64,000 bases of DNA from Periconia sp. R9002 (lineage: Eukaryota; Ascomycota; Dothideomycetes; Pleosporales; Periconiaceae). Made by a program: the position numbers and the translations under genes. The stretch is taken from NCBI GenBank assembly GCA_023627715.1, contig JAMAHW010000115.1:39811-103810 (forward strand). The letters are read 5' to 3'. This document shows, in pieces, positions 24,298 through 34,882 of the stretch (position 1 is the stretch's first letter; every line of letters starts with the position of its first letter). Under the pieces are notes generated by a model. It had not been told where the DNA came from. It was given only the letters and a program-made list of their open reading frames with translations, and did not search any database.

Positions 24298-24772
24298 TTG
24301 AGTTCTATAGTTGCTGAGTTCTTGCATTGTTGTTGTCCAATAAGATTTGTTTAAGAGGTTTTTCAAAGTGCGTTGTTTGGACATTTAATACACCAAGTGA
24401 TTGGCTAGTTATCTAGGGCAGGGCATGATCATGTGAAATATTTTCACCGCAGGCCTTCAAAGCGATAGAACCATGTCGTCCCAACGCCGGACATAGCCAC
24501 CAAAGATTTACAATTGTATCTCACTTGACTGAGCTCTCAAAACTTTGCAGACCGGGAAAAGCCTGTCCGCTCTTACCTTTACCTCGCTAGCGAACCCCGC
24601 GTGGTAAAGGTAAGTCTGCCCACTTGGGTATTAAAGCCTCCCTCCTCCTCCTCCTCCTCCTCCTCCTCCTACCTTCCTTCTTCCCACCACCAACGACCCA
24701 CCACGGTGTTTCCTCACAACCAACTACTTACCTCCCACTCTTCTTTCCTCACTACCACTCTACCTCTTCAAG
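24298..24772. promoter_or_regulatory. 5' region of MYND gene with CTC-repeat leader
   Basis: This pyrimidine-rich stretch ends at the MYND start codon. It includes a (CCT)n microsatellite at about 24640-24670 followed by further C/T-rich leader, as is common just upstream of well-expressed fungal genes. The role is inferred. Confidence 0.5.
24640..24671. repeat. (CCT)n microsatellite
   Basis: About ten perfect CCT/CTC units lie roughly 100 bases upstream of the MYND start codon, probably in its transcribed leader. Confidence 0.9.
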
Positions 24773-25447
24773 ATGTCCGCCAACAGTCCTTCCGACAACA
24801 AGGTCGCCGACGACAAGCCCTCCGCTGCCAAGACCGCCGATGCGAACAACTCCGATGAGAACACGGCCGCTAAGTGTACCCGCTGTGGCAAGGGAAATGC
24901 TGAACCTTGCGAGACCTGCGGCAACGCGCGTTACTGCGGAGATGCTTGCAAGAAGGCGGACGCCGCGCTTCACAAGCTGCTCTGCTCTCAATTCAAGGAC
25001 TTCAAAGATCGACCTAGCAAGAAGCATGCGCGATGCATCATATTTCCCGCTAAAGGAACTGGTCCTGTCTTCAAATGGCTCCATTGGAATTGTGCTAGCG
25101 ATCCTCCTGACAAAACCGATGAGATACTCGACTGGGGCCATTTCGGAATCAAGTCTGAGCAAACAAACGAGGGGGAGAACCTCCAACCTCCAGCATATCC
25201 CCGCTCCGTTCAAATCTTTTACAGAAACGACTTCTTCAAATTTCCCTTGTCGTCGAACCTGTCAATTCTGACGGTTCCTGGAGTATATAACCCGCACAAA
25301 TTGCGCGGACCCATCTTCTTTGTCGCGTATAAGGAAGGAGACGATGTCGATGTTGACGACGGCATGCTGGCTGACGACCTCGACACCACCGACCTCAAAC
25401 ATGCGGTTAGGCTGATGAATCTTGTCGCTAGTTCAATGCCTTTCTAA
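24773..25447 (+). CDS. MYND zinc-finger protein
   Basis: This is an intronless 224-residue protein. After a 30-residue Ala/Asp/Ser-rich start there is a single MYND finger at about residues 35-72. Its Cys/His ligands run CTRC, CETC, CGDAC, H and C, the usual C6HC pattern. The remaining 150 residues (KHARCIIFPAKG...; LRGPIFFVAYKEGDDV) resemble the C-terminal domain of many small fungal MYND proteins and include an acidic stretch. MYND fingers bind proline-rich partners. No SET or other catalytic domain is present. The start ATG at 24773 sits directly after the pyrimidine-rich leader. Confidence 0.88.
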   Translation: MSANSPSDNKVADDKPSAAKTADANNSDENTAAKCTRCGKGNAEPCETCGNARYCGDACKKADAALHKLLCSQFKDFKDRPSKKHARCIIFPAKGTGPVFKWLHWNCASDPPDKTDEILDWGHFGIKSEQTNEGENLQPPAYPRSVQIFYRNDFFKFPLSSNLSILTVPGVYNPHKLRGPIFFVAYKEGDDVDVDDGMLADDLDTTDLKHAVRLMNLVASSMPF

Positions 25448-25927
25448 AATCACTCTTCGAACAAGGGAAAGAAAGGCATGACTGACTCTGTGAAATGAAA
25501 GTGGATATTTGGGTCTACAAGCAGGCATATGAATTCAAAAATGGATGCGTGGGATTACTGAGGTCTCTATGAAACCGGTTATGATTGAGGTTTTTATGAA
25601 ACCGGGAATGGCTGAGGACTTTATGAATGATTCAGAGGGTAAGGCCTTGGCCGTATCTTGAGAAACATCGGTATATTCAATCAATACTCTTATTACTCGA
25701 TCAAGCCTCAAATGCATTACTTTTGTGACACTCAAATGTCTGAATAATAAACGGCTGCCACGTACAAAGTCCACCAACCAAAGTTCCACGATTGATGATT
25801 TGATGTTGGCTAACCAGCTTGTGTGAAAATGATCATTCGCTTCCTATACACAACAAGGACGATCACTAAAACTCAGGATGTCAATTTGAAGTCTCATGCT
25901 ACCGTGACCAAACCACCAATGACTCAA
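25448..25927. other. intergenic with short 28-30-bp tandem repeat
   Basis: At about 25557-25630 a unit like TGAGGTTTTTATGAAACCGG recurs two to three times imperfectly. The rest is featureless spacer between convergent genes. Confidence 0.55.
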
Positions 25928-27274
25928 TCAAGGTAGTACCTTCTTCAACACTTCCAGCAATCCCTTAATCTCCTCCTCCGTATTATAATGCACCATACTC
26001 ACCCTCACCACAGCCTCTGGTCCCAGCCCCAACACCTCATCACAAAGCCTCTTCGAATAAACATGCCCCCACCTAAACCCGTAGTTCGAAATCTTCTCCG
26101 CATCCTCCACGAACTGGCGCGAGTTCACTCCTTTCACCGTAAAGCTAATCGTTGGTACGCGAACTTTGGAATCCGTCGACGTAGGTCCCCAGACCGTCAC
26201 GTCGTCTCGCGAGTTGAGGAAGTCGAGCAGGATCGTTTGCAGACGTTCTTCGTGCGCGGCGATGGCGTCGAAACCGATGGATTCTAGGTAGGATGTGATT
26301 TTGGGGATGGTTTGCACGTTTTCGTAGTTGGAGCCTGCGAGTGCGAGTTTGTCTTCGAGGGTTTTGGTTGGGTTGAAGAAATGGCCTAGAGGCTTTACAT
26401 ATTCTTGTGCGGCGTTGCTGGCGTATAGCATGGCCATGTGTGGGCCGTAGACCTAGTATCATTCAAATTTAAATACCGAACCGGTATTGATCTTTGATGA
26501 GACGTACCTTGTACCAGCTGAACGCATAGAAGTCGACCCCCAGCGCCTTGACGTCGATTTGCCTGTGCGGCGCGTAGCTCACTCCATCGACACACAGCAA
26601 CGCGCCAACACTATGAACCGTCTCGGCGATGCTCTTGATGTCATGAATGCCGCCGAGGACGTTGCTAACATGCGTGCATGCAACGAACTTAACCTTGTCG
26701 CTCAAGAGTGGTTTGAGGTTCTCTGGCGTGAGCTTAAGCTCAGGTTTCTCCGATACCCACCATTTGATGGTCAGCTTGAGGCGGTCAGCCAGCTTGAGCC
26801 ACGGGCTAATGTTGGTCTCGTGCTCCATTTTGGAAAGGACGATTTCGTCGCCTTCTTGAAATTTGAGGGCTGAGGAGAGGTTCGTGAAGAGTTGAGTCGT
26901 TGATGAGCCGATGACTACATGTTACGACGTAAGTAGATGACCTAGCAAATACAGTGATCAGAATTTAGCATTACCGATTTCATCTCTTCCCGCGTTGATA
27001 TACTTTGCGGCTGCTTGGTAACCATCTCCGTACTTGTTGGTGGATTGTAAGGCTGTGTTGTAAGTGGCCCCGAGCTGCACATTCGTTTTCAACAAGTATT
27101 GCGTCACGCTGAATTCTCATCAGTGAGAGAATCTCTAGTAGAATGGGGTATTTCCTACGAGTCTATCACATCTCCGAGCGTTTGGCTACCACCCGCGTTA
27201 TCGAGGAAGACTTGGTCTTGTTTTAGTGCGGGGAACCGATCCCGCACTTTTGCGACGTCAAACGTGGCGCTCAT
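25928..27274 (-). CDS. class V PLP aminotransferase (cysteine-desulfurase-like)
   Basis: Four exons (27274-27159, 27108-26975, 26914-26508, 26452-25928) sum to 393 residues in a single frame. The introns are 50-60 nt. The protein belongs to the class V aminotransferase/cysteine desulfurase fold group. It starts with VRDRFPALKQDQVFLDNAGG and has the small-residue cofactor loop GSSTTQLFTN. The Asp in LCVDGVSYAPHRQID contacts the pyridine ring. The Schiff-base lysine is Lys219 in YAFSWYK, exactly at an exon end. Relatives include isopenicillin-N-epimerase-like proteins and the LolT type of secondary-metabolite enzyme. No metabolite backbone gene lies nearby, so a housekeeping or orphan role is equally likely. 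The gene is divergent from the DJ-1/PfpI gene. Confidence 0.9.
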
Positions 27275-28500
27275 TTTGAATGTTAGATCTTAGTTGCCTT
27301 AGAAGATATCTGAATCTGACTGGTAGATGTATTGATTTAGGAAGTGTTTGTTTGATCAATGAAGGTGTTGTGAGGAACATCTGTTCAGTCCAACCTATGA
27401 CATACGTGATTGATGAGGGGCTTCTATTGCCGAATTAGGAAGGTGAAGAAGCACTTAGACATTGATGGATACGTACATACATGTATGGACCGAGGGGGAT
27501 AGCTGGACTAACCTTCCACCAGTAATACCTTTCTCCTCGGCAGATCGATTAACAATCAGATAGCCACGCGATTTTTTTGTAGTTGATGCCTTCACTTCGG
27601 TAGTACACTAGCACCCTTTCACCTGATTAGACACCGGAAATTTACTTTAACTTGAATAAATACATGTATCAACACCAGCAAAATGATCCGAGGCGCTCAC
27701 AGCATTTCTCCCACATTACATATTTCAACCAAATCATGCTTGACGGAACAACACTGGACATTTCTCCAATCTAGATTTCCTTCCGTTCGATCTAAGTGAG
27801 TCCCCGGCTTTTCCCCAAACTAGTGAATTAGGGCTGGACCCATACGTTTTGATGCATGAGCATGTGCATATAAGTGCTCGGACATTTGCCGTGCATGTTT
27901 CAAAGGTCCAATGCCGTGTTGTTGGCAGGAAAAGATTTCAATCTTTCATGCGCGTTCACTAATCTAAATACAGTAATATTCGTCTTCAGGACTATTTTTG
28001 ATTGGTCCTGGTTTAAGATGTATAATCAGAATCCATGACTTACATAAATGCGCCATTGTTTGCATACAGACTGCTCACAAACCGGGAAATGGCGGGCTGG
28101 GTGAACTAGTACATACTGATGCTTGTAAGTTTACAAATCAGAGATCCCGCGATTTCTGTCCGCTATATCTAATTTGTAGAAATCGTCTGGTACAATATCT
28201 ACCCGAACTTTCTCCCCAGCGTGCTGCCCTTCTGTACAGTCCACACTTTTCATCGTTTGTACAAAGTCTAAGATAGACAGAGCCATCACGTGAGCGGATC
28301 GGTAACGTTGGAGTATCCGTACCGATCTCAACACAAACCCAGCCTCATCCGGTAGCAGCTTGTCGATCCGTGCCGTTCCAATTCCGTCCATATAAAAATG
28401 GTCTGAAGGCAGAAACCCCCCACACACACCACCAAACAACTCAAATTCATCTTCTCCCTCCACATCATTTCCCAAGCAGCTCGCCTTTCGACAAAACACA
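27275..28500. promoter_or_regulatory. divergent promoter region
   Basis: About 1.2 kb lies between the aminotransferase (leftward) and the DJ-1/PfpI gene (rightward). A TATA-like CATATAAAAATGG lies about 110 bases upstream of the latter. No other element is identified. Confidence 0.45.
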
Positions 28501-29211
28501 ATGCCTCAATTCAACGTAGCAATCATACTTTACCCCGAAGCCGACATGATTGACTTCTCAGGCCCCACGGAAGTTTACTCGATAGAACCACTGGACAACT
28601 CCGCTACCAAGCCATTTAAAATAACATCTTTTGCATCCTACAACCCCGTCACATGCGGCGCGCTGACTTACGTCCCGGATGGGAATCTCTCCGAACTCGA
28701 GAGCCGTTTGTCGGATTTCGACATCATCGTGGTTCCCGGAGCAGCTGGGTCTTCCATCGACAAGCTTTTGGCTAGCAATGAAGGTCGCCACCTCGCGCAG
28801 GTGATTAAGAAGTTCTCGGAACTACCGCCGCGGAAGGAAACGGGCAGGCGGTTCTTGCAGAGCGTTTGTACAGGTAGCTTGGTCCTCGCTGCGTCGGATG
28901 TGCTGAGGGAAAGAACGGTAACGACGCATCACCTATTCTACGATGCTCTGCCCTCGTATGCGGATAAGGCTGTTGGAAGCGATGCGGTTGAAGGCGCGGC
29001 AGGGGTGAAGGTGGTGAAGAAGAGGTGGGTGCATGCTGGAAAGACGGAAGGGGATGTTGAGATTGTCACGGCGGGGGGTGTGAGTAGTGGGATCGATGCT
29101 AGTTTGTTTATTGTGGAGCTTTTGGCTGGGAAGGAGACGGCGGACTGGGCGAGTGAGATCATTGAATTTGCACGGAGAGGGGAGGACCAGGCATGGGGTG
29201 TCGGGAATTAA
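28501..29211 (+). CDS. DJ-1/PfpI-family protein
   Basis: This is an intronless 236-residue protein of the DJ-1/ThiJ/PfpI superfamily, in the isonitrile-hydratase-like branch. The early Asp/Glu segment (PEADMIDFSGPTEVYS) carries the conserved acid pair. The nucleophile elbow is SVCTGSLVLA with Cys123, followed by the conserved THH of TVTTHHLFYD. A C-terminal VTAGGVSSGIDASLF closes the domain. Members hydrolyse or hydrate small molecules or act as glyoxalase-like enzymes; which one applies is not readable. The length is normal for the family. The last 200 bases are strongly G-rich on the coding strand. Confidence 0.9.
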   Translation: MPQFNVAIILYPEADMIDFSGPTEVYSIEPLDNSATKPFKITSFASYNPVTCGALTYVPDGNLSELESRLSDFDIIVVPGAAGSSIDKLLASNEGRHLAQVIKKFSELPPRKETGRRFLQSVCTGSLVLAASDVLRERTVTTHHLFYDALPSYADKAVGSDAVEGAAGVKVVKKRWVHAGKTEGDVEIVTAGGVSSGIDASLFIVELLAGKETADWASEIIEFARRGEDQAWGVGN

Positions 29212-30143
29212 GATCGGGATTGATCTAAATATGAAGCTTCGGGTCGATGTGCCATTCTATATCTGAGAAATGTGCTGGTGAAAGGAACTCCGTTACAGTC
29301 ATGAGAGGTTCCGGTTCTGAATTACATCTCGCATGTAAATATCATTGATTTTACACACTCCTGCTTTCAACTTTTAGTCTCTTACCAGAGTTGATCCGTG
29401 TGGGATAGTTTGAAAGACGAAAATTATATATTTTTGTGTTGAATTCATTAATGTACTTACATAAATCATGAGCCTCGACGTCTGTACATCAATTGATATG
29501 TACATTGCCACTTCTGCCTGTGATCTGCCCTAAGCTAAATGCTACTTCAATTATTTCGGTGTCAATAGAAAAGATTAGAACTATGCTAGCATCGTAAGGT
29601 ACTCAAGTAGGTCTACATATGTCGCACCTTTCTGTCACGTGGTCCATATAAATCTCACCCCTTGCCGCACCTCTCCATTCCGCGCACACTTTCTCGACAT
29701 CAACCATCAAGAGCGAGTACAACCAACACCGACGACTGTCGCAAGCAAAAACCCCGTAACTTCGAACAATTACACTACCGGGCTTCTACAATCGTTATAC
29801 ATAGATCTGGGAATGCCTATCTGCGCTAAGTAGCACTTAGCGCTCGTTCCCTGCCAGAACTGGTAATGTACGTTCAACCCCCCTCGCCCATCCTATGCCA
29901 CAAAACCCAACATCTGAATCCTGCCCCTAACCGCCCCACTAAAAAACTCCGGGCGCGAAAAAGTACAACTTCTAGAAATACATAAAACACGATAAAGGAA
30001 ATGCAAGTCGAAAGATGGATCGCACACCAACTTATTTTTCCAGTCTCTCCTTTGCATTCTCTATCTTGAACAACTTGTACGAATATAATATTACAAGCGT
30101 CGAACGCTTCTACAGACAAACACAAAAAAAACATAAAAACAAA
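29212..30143. other. intergenic, nothing recognised
   Basis: This is spacer between the DJ-1/PfpI gene and the small secreted protein gene. It ends in an A-rich leader (CACAAAAAAAACATAAAAAC) just before the next start codon. Confidence 0.5.
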
Positions 30144-30503
30144 ATGCCTCACAAACACTGCACAATCTCCCGCCTCCCCCACGTCGCCACGCTAAGCGTC
30201 TTCCTCTTCATCCTCCACGCATGGTCGTGCGTTGCGCTTCCCGTCGAAGGCATGAGACCGGGCGTCCCTGCCGTGCTTAAAAATGATGATGCGGCGAGAA
30301 TACAAGCCATTGTAAGTTCTTCTCGTGACACGTACGGAGTATTGGGATCAATACTAATGATGGGGGATGAACAGGCGAAAAGCTTCAACACGCACTGGAA
30401 GGCTAGAGATCCCGATCATTGTCGGCGTATATGTATCTCATCGAAGCAAGCGTGTAAGCTGAAGGGGTGTGTTGGTGTGTCGGGGGTTAAGCAGTGGGAT
30501 TGA
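30144..30503 (+). CDS. small secreted cysteine-containing protein
   Basis: Two exons (30144-30311 and 30375-30503) flank a 63-nt intron with GTAAGT, a TACTAAT branch site and an ACAG acceptor. The product is only 98 residues. Because the intron is a multiple of three without a stop, an unspliced reading is also open, but the signals are excellent. A signal peptide (hydrophobic VATLSVFLFILHAW, small residues at SCVALP) ends near residue 32. The mature part is basic, with four closely spaced cysteines in HCRRICISSKQACKLKGC. I do not recognise a family. Its size and make-up are those of candidate effectors or antimicrobial-type peptides, but no such role is shown. Confidence 0.7.
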   Translation: MPHKHCTISRLPHVATLSVFLFILHAWSCVALPVEGMRPGVPAVLKNDDAARIQAIVSSSRDTYGVLGSILMMGDEQAKSFNTHWKARDPDHCRRICISSKQACKLKGCVGVSGVKQWD

Positions 30504-30873
30504 ATGGGGTTGTTGGTTGAAATGTTAGGAGAGGGATGGAAGAAGACGAGGAAAGAATAGAGTGGGGTTGTCGAGCGGAGGAAGTACAACGAGCCGGATC
30601 TCAGAAAGATGTAACGAAGACGTGAGAGGATAGGAATGCGCCAATATCACTGTCGCAGTTTGTATGATACCTTGATAGACTTTCGTTCTTATATTTTCTT
30701 CGTCTATAGGCTAGGGTGAAGCAAGTGCCTAGCATGTACATATTAGAATTCACTTTCAATATATGAATGTGAACAGCTTCTTCGTATGGGTCCATGTCTG
30801 CCCTTTTGCCGCTTTCGTGAATTTTTCACATCAGCACATGTAGTAGAGCAAAGAACCTCCCTGAAAAAGTAAC
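30504..30873. other. convergent 3' spacer
   Basis: This spacer separates the ends of the small secreted protein gene and the beta-helix gene. It presumably holds both polyadenylation regions; no repeat is seen. Confidence 0.5.
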
Positions 30874-31932
30874 CTAACAAAGCGTCTTCTGCGCATTCCC
30901 CGTAATGCTAAACTTCATGTTCTGCCCGCAAGGCGACTCCCTAACTGTTGTGCCATCCACTCTCAATGTCAACGACACATCCCTTGTGTTTGCAAACTCC
31001 GATCTCGCGGAAATGCGCACCTCGCCGCCACCATTTACAGTCCCACTTTTGATGTTGACGCCGTAGCAGTTCTCGATCAAGATGGCGTTGTTGCCGGTCT
31101 GAGCAATATCGACGCTATTGATCTCCGCGGCGCCTGATTCCGACACGCAGAAGAAGCCGCGTCCACCGCCGCGCGCGATGAGGCGGTCGACGTAGATGTT
31201 GGTCGAATACCCGCCGTTGAGTTTTCCGTTTTGGTTGGCAAAGCGAAGAGCCGCGTAGCCAGTTCCTGCCGCGCAGTTGTTGCAATCGACGGTGCCGACG
31301 CGCGCGTTGGTCGTCATTTGCAGGAGAACACCGCATTCTCCGATGTTGCGGCCTGTGAACGTGTTGAGGCTGAAGCCAGCGATGTTCCAGGTTTCAATAC
31401 CATGACTTCCAGCACCAGTAATGCTGACAGTGTTCATGCTCACGTTGGAGTTGGCGGCTTGATCGCGGTCAAAACGGATTCCGAGTCCACCGGAGAGGTT
31501 CATGGTGATGACGCCGAAAGAGAGATCTCTGCTTCCGTAGACGCGAACGCCAAAGTAAGGGTTTCCAGTGAGGCTGAGATAGGGGACTTTGACGCCCTGT
31601 GTGTTAGTGATTTCGATGCCCCCGCGTCCAGCTCGATTGCCTAGATTGATGGTGCCACAGCCTTCAAAGGTCATTCCGCTTTTCAAGACGAGGGTGTTAG
31701 TACCGATAGATCCTGAGGCCAGCACGGTGAGTCTCTGTCCGCTGGCAGTGTTGGTGATGCCGGACTGAAGCGCCGCGTTGTAATCCGAGCCAGTGTACAG
31801 AGTGGAGGAGCCTTTTTTCACGGTAAAGGTCCCTGAGCCGGAGACAGTCACATCTGGGGTTCCTGAGCCGCATTGCGCGACAACAGATGTGGTGAGTGCA
31901 AACACTGCCGTGAGGAAGGAAGCGTAGAGCAT
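30874..31932 (-). CDS. secreted right-handed beta-helix (pectate-lyase-like) protein
   Basis: This intronless gene encodes 352 residues starting at ATG 31932 (MLYASFLTAVFALT...), with a cleavable signal peptide ending near VVAQC. The mature chain has the rhythm of a parallel beta-helix: about 20-residue turns rich in Asn, Gly, Val and Ile, such as GVRVYGSRDLSFGVITM and GHGIETWN-like turns. It is bracketed by Cys near both ends. Proteins of this fold include pectate lyases, polygalacturonases and other polysaccharide-active enzymes. I do not see a diagnostic catalytic triad for one of them, so enzyme class is open. An upstream in-frame TTG (32001) is not used as a start in fungi. Confidence 0.8.
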   Translation of the reverse strand: MLYASFLTAVFALTTSVVAQCGSGTPDVTVSGSGTFTVKKGSSTLYTGSDYNAALQSGITNTASGQRLTVLASGSIGTNTLVLKSGMTFEGCGTINLGNRAGRGGIEITNTQGVKVPYLSLTGNPYFGVRVYGSRDLSFGVITMNLSGGLGIRFDRDQAANSNVSMNTVSITGAGSHGIETWNIAGFSLNTFTGRNIGECGVLLQMTTNARVGTVDCNNCAAGTGYAALRFANQNGKLNGGYSTNIYVDRLIARGGGRGFFCVSESGAAEINSVDIAQTGNNAILIENCYGVNIKSGTVNGGGEVRISARSEFANTRDVSLTLRVDGTTVRESPCGQNMKFSITGNAQKTLC

Positions 31933-33435
31933 GGTTGTAGCCTGAACTATACCGGGGAATTTGAAGACCAGAAAAGAACCAAATGCGTCCTCAACCTCCA
32001 AAATTGTAGCTCCCGTCGATCAGGCTTTGTACTCCCCACTTCAAAAGCAGAATCCCCCACAATTGCCTTTTTAGTGACTAGTCGGTCGCTATTTCTCCGC
32101 AACAAGAGCCAAAGGCGGATTTTGCGCGTCTCGCCATGCTGCGATTAGGCGGAAAAGGCAATTTCAAGATCTCGGCACTCGAAAGAGCGGGCTTGCACTC
32201 GCTATATGTGCTAGGCTTGTCCAGAAGCTGGTTATCGACTACGCTATATCAATTGCCTATTGCGTTTCTTTCCGTTTTGGCATTGGCTTGTTATTGGTGT
32301 TGGCGAGGGAGAGTGCAATCAAAGTAAAGCCGAATGCTGTTTTGTCTTCGTGTGATTGGCGCGCTTCCCCAAAAGTATTCTTCCGCTCGATTACTGCCAA
32401 GAGCGTCGACGTTATCCTGAGATGAAGGTAAATGAAGCGGTGTACCCCGCGAAGATTGTTGCGGAGACAAGTTTACAGCGAAGATCAGGATACACTGCTA
32501 CATGGAATTGGTTGTCGTTTCACAAACAAGTGGCGAAGATGATTACAGGCATGCTACTCCAAGAGACAAGGAGAAGGCACATTCGCATATAGTCCGGCAC
32601 GTCAGTCTGGGTGAGACATGGATCGTTCGCATATTCTTGTTCTTTGTAGTCGGGACGATGGTTGAAATACGCGTTCCCTCGGATTGTCGTGCCTGGTCCT
32701 ATGATAGTTGTAACCCCTCGTTAGTAGCATATGTATCAAAATCGATCACATTGTTTCCTCAAATTGAAGATTTAAACTTCGCAGCAAAATGTTTAGAAGT
32801 GAGCAGAGAGGATCGTGTGCTTGTCATAATTTATTGAGAAGAGGTGGAGGGTTGAAGGTAGACGGAGTAACGAAGCCAGACATCCCACAAATAGTTCCGC
32901 AACATTTCGATCAAGGCAGAATATGCCTCATAGCTCGTAGATGATATTGTGCTGTGTCCTTTTGTGTGTATACGTGCCATGGTGTGTTGAAATGAAAAGG
33001 AGTTGGAGCATGAGAGGAAGAGCCAAGAAGCGGTTAGTAAGTCAGCCGAAAACGACCAATCAGGACGGCTAGAATAATCCATCCAATCAATCATCAGACA
33101 AAGTAGCTGACCAAACCCCCGGTAGGCAGACGTCATAGGATGATCCCTTTCACCACCACTAACCAGACCTCAAACCACAGTCGAGTTCATGCAGCCACAG
33201 CCTTTTGTCTCCAAAACACCACCAACTTTGCGCTAACCATCAAGTGTGCCGGTCTATATATACCCCTCACCACCCACATCATCACATGAGCCATTGCCTA
33301 GTCTTACCCCCTTACTTGATTAGACATTCCCCACATCTCTGACAACACCCTCGCATTCTTCAAGAAGAAGAAAACACACATACTCACACCATAACATACC
33401 TTGATACCACCTAGATTCAACAGAACACCGCAATC
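31933..33435. other. intergenic between divergent genes
   Basis: About 1.5 kb upstream of both the beta-helix gene and the Cys-Pro repeat gene. A TATATATA motif lies near 33250. No gene is recognised. Confidence 0.5.
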
Positions 33436-33960
33436 ATGGCCGCCGCTACCGCCTGTCCAGTCATCGGCTCCACCAACTCAACTCTTCCTCCCAACCACCC
33501 CGACATCGACCTCGCCAAAGAGGGTCAGGTAGGACAGCCCTCCTCTCCCATTTGCAAGATATCAGCGAGCCATCAAACTGACTTCACATTTCTCTAGACC
33601 TGCCCCGTCGTGGGAGCAACCACCGACCACCACCACAACCTCCTCAAGCACCCCTCCGTCCCGCTCCCCGATCCTACATCCCCCGTAGCTACGTCCTGCC
33701 CAGCGCTCAAGAATGTCGTGCAGCAGCCCAAGTCTCAAGCCATGGACGACGACATCTGCCCCGTGGTAGGAACCGCGACCACCGTCCTACCCCCAGACCA
33801 CCCAAGCACTGCCAACGCGCAAGAGGGCGATGTTTGTCCAGTCACAAAGGCTACTGTTGGACACCATAAGCAAAAAGTGCATGAGCACCCTAGTGTCAAG
33901 GCAGCGAGCGAGGATAAGGTGTGTCCTGTTACAGGGCAGCACGGTGTTGCTCACGCATAA
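33436..33960 (+). CDS. small protein with repeated Cys-Pro (CPV) motifs
   Basis: Exons 33436-33528 and 33598-33960 (intron 69 nt) give 151 residues. The protein is an imperfect tandem repeat. Six Cys-Pro dipeptides occur, mostly as CPVxG, CPVVG or CPVT: ACPVIG, TCPVVGATT, SCPALKN, ICPVVGTAT, VCPVTKAT and VCPVTGQHG. They are separated by about 20-30 residues and accompanied by LPPxHP and HHxxxxHPSV segments rich in His. Cys-Pro is the heme regulatory motif found in haem-sensing proteins, and His could be a second ligand. There is no signal peptide. It lies next to GST-like, catalase and hemerythrin-like genes. Similar short ascomycete proteins exist to my knowledge, but I know of no assigned function; haem binding is inference. 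Confidence 0.8.
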
Positions 33961-34078
33961 GGGTAGAGGGTTGCATAGGCTTTCTTAACTGGATCTGGGA
34001 AGGATATATCATGAATATAACGTTTTCACTATTCAAAAATCCAGCTATCTCACATCTTCAATATCCATCTGATGGCGC

Positions 34079-34882
34079 TTACTCCCCAAGCACAATTCTC
34101 CACCCCTTCTCCTCGCATTCTTTCAACTCCTCCCCACCAATCCACCACTCCCCTTTCACCGCCTCCTCCCACCACTTCCTCAAAACCTCCCACCCCTCCA
34201 GCCAATCCCACCCATACCCCTCCCGTATATAACAAACTTGCGCCATAATCACCATATCCGCCAACGTCACCTCCCTCCCTTCCCCACTCAAACTCCTCGT
34301 CCCACGCTCCACAACATCCCTCCTAACCCAATCCTCCAAACGGCGTAGGTAAAATTCTTTCCTTCGACGCGCGTGTGCGCCTGCGCCGGGACTAATCTCT
34401 TCGTCTTTAATATGCGTCCAAGATTTCGTGGCAGGCACCGTGTGCGTAATCTCTGTGATGTAGTTCGGAAGAATATCGGCGGGGAAGGTACCTAAAATAT
34501 CGTGGGTTTTCAACCGCTGGGTGGTCGTGGTGCCGTAGATACTTGATCTACCCGCACCATTATCGCAGAAAATCTCCTCGAGGTACGCGATTATGGAAAC
34601 ACTTTCCCGTACCCACTGACCCCCTTCTTCTCCCTTGCCAGGAGACCCTGCGATGTGCATACACGGCACCGACATACCCTCCGGTCTCTCCGCATACCCT
34701 TCTTTAGAGCGTAGCTGGTACGTGACGGGGTCGAGGATCACCGGGACGAGGTGGATGTTTTGCGCGGAGAGGTCCGAGAGGGTGATGTTTTGCGCGCGCA
34801 GGTAGTAGATGATGCGTCGGGGGAAGATGCCGGTAGGCCAGATGTAGATTGTGGCTTTTGGGCGGGGGGAGGGGGGTGCCAT
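34079..34882 (-). CDS. glutathione S-transferase-like protein
   Basis: This is an intronless 267-residue cytosolic protein. Residues 10-95 form a thioredoxin-like domain (ATIYIWPTGIFPRRIIYYLR...VPCMHIA...ESVSIIAYLEEIF) ending in the ES-x-x-I glutathione-side motif typical of GSTs. Residues 120-267 are the all-alpha domain, Trp-rich at the end. The usual catalytic Ser/Cys/Tyr after the first strand is not obvious (TGIFPRR). Activity could be conjugation, thiol transfer or none. The gene lies 119 bases downstream of, and convergent to, the Cys-Pro repeat gene. Confidence 0.78.
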   Translation of the reverse strand: MAPPSPRPKATIYIWPTGIFPRRIIYYLRAQNITLSDLSAQNIHLVPVILDPVTYQLRSKEGYAERPEGMSVPCMHIAGSPGKGEEGGQWVRESVSIIAYLEEIFCDNGAGRSSIYGTTTTQRLKTHDILGTFPADILPNYITEITHTVPATKSWTHIKDEEISPGAGAHARRRKEFYLRRLEDWVRRDVVERGTRSLSGEGREVTLADMVIMAQVCYIREGYGWDWLEGWEVLRKWWEEAVKGEWWIGGEELKECEEKGWRIVLGE

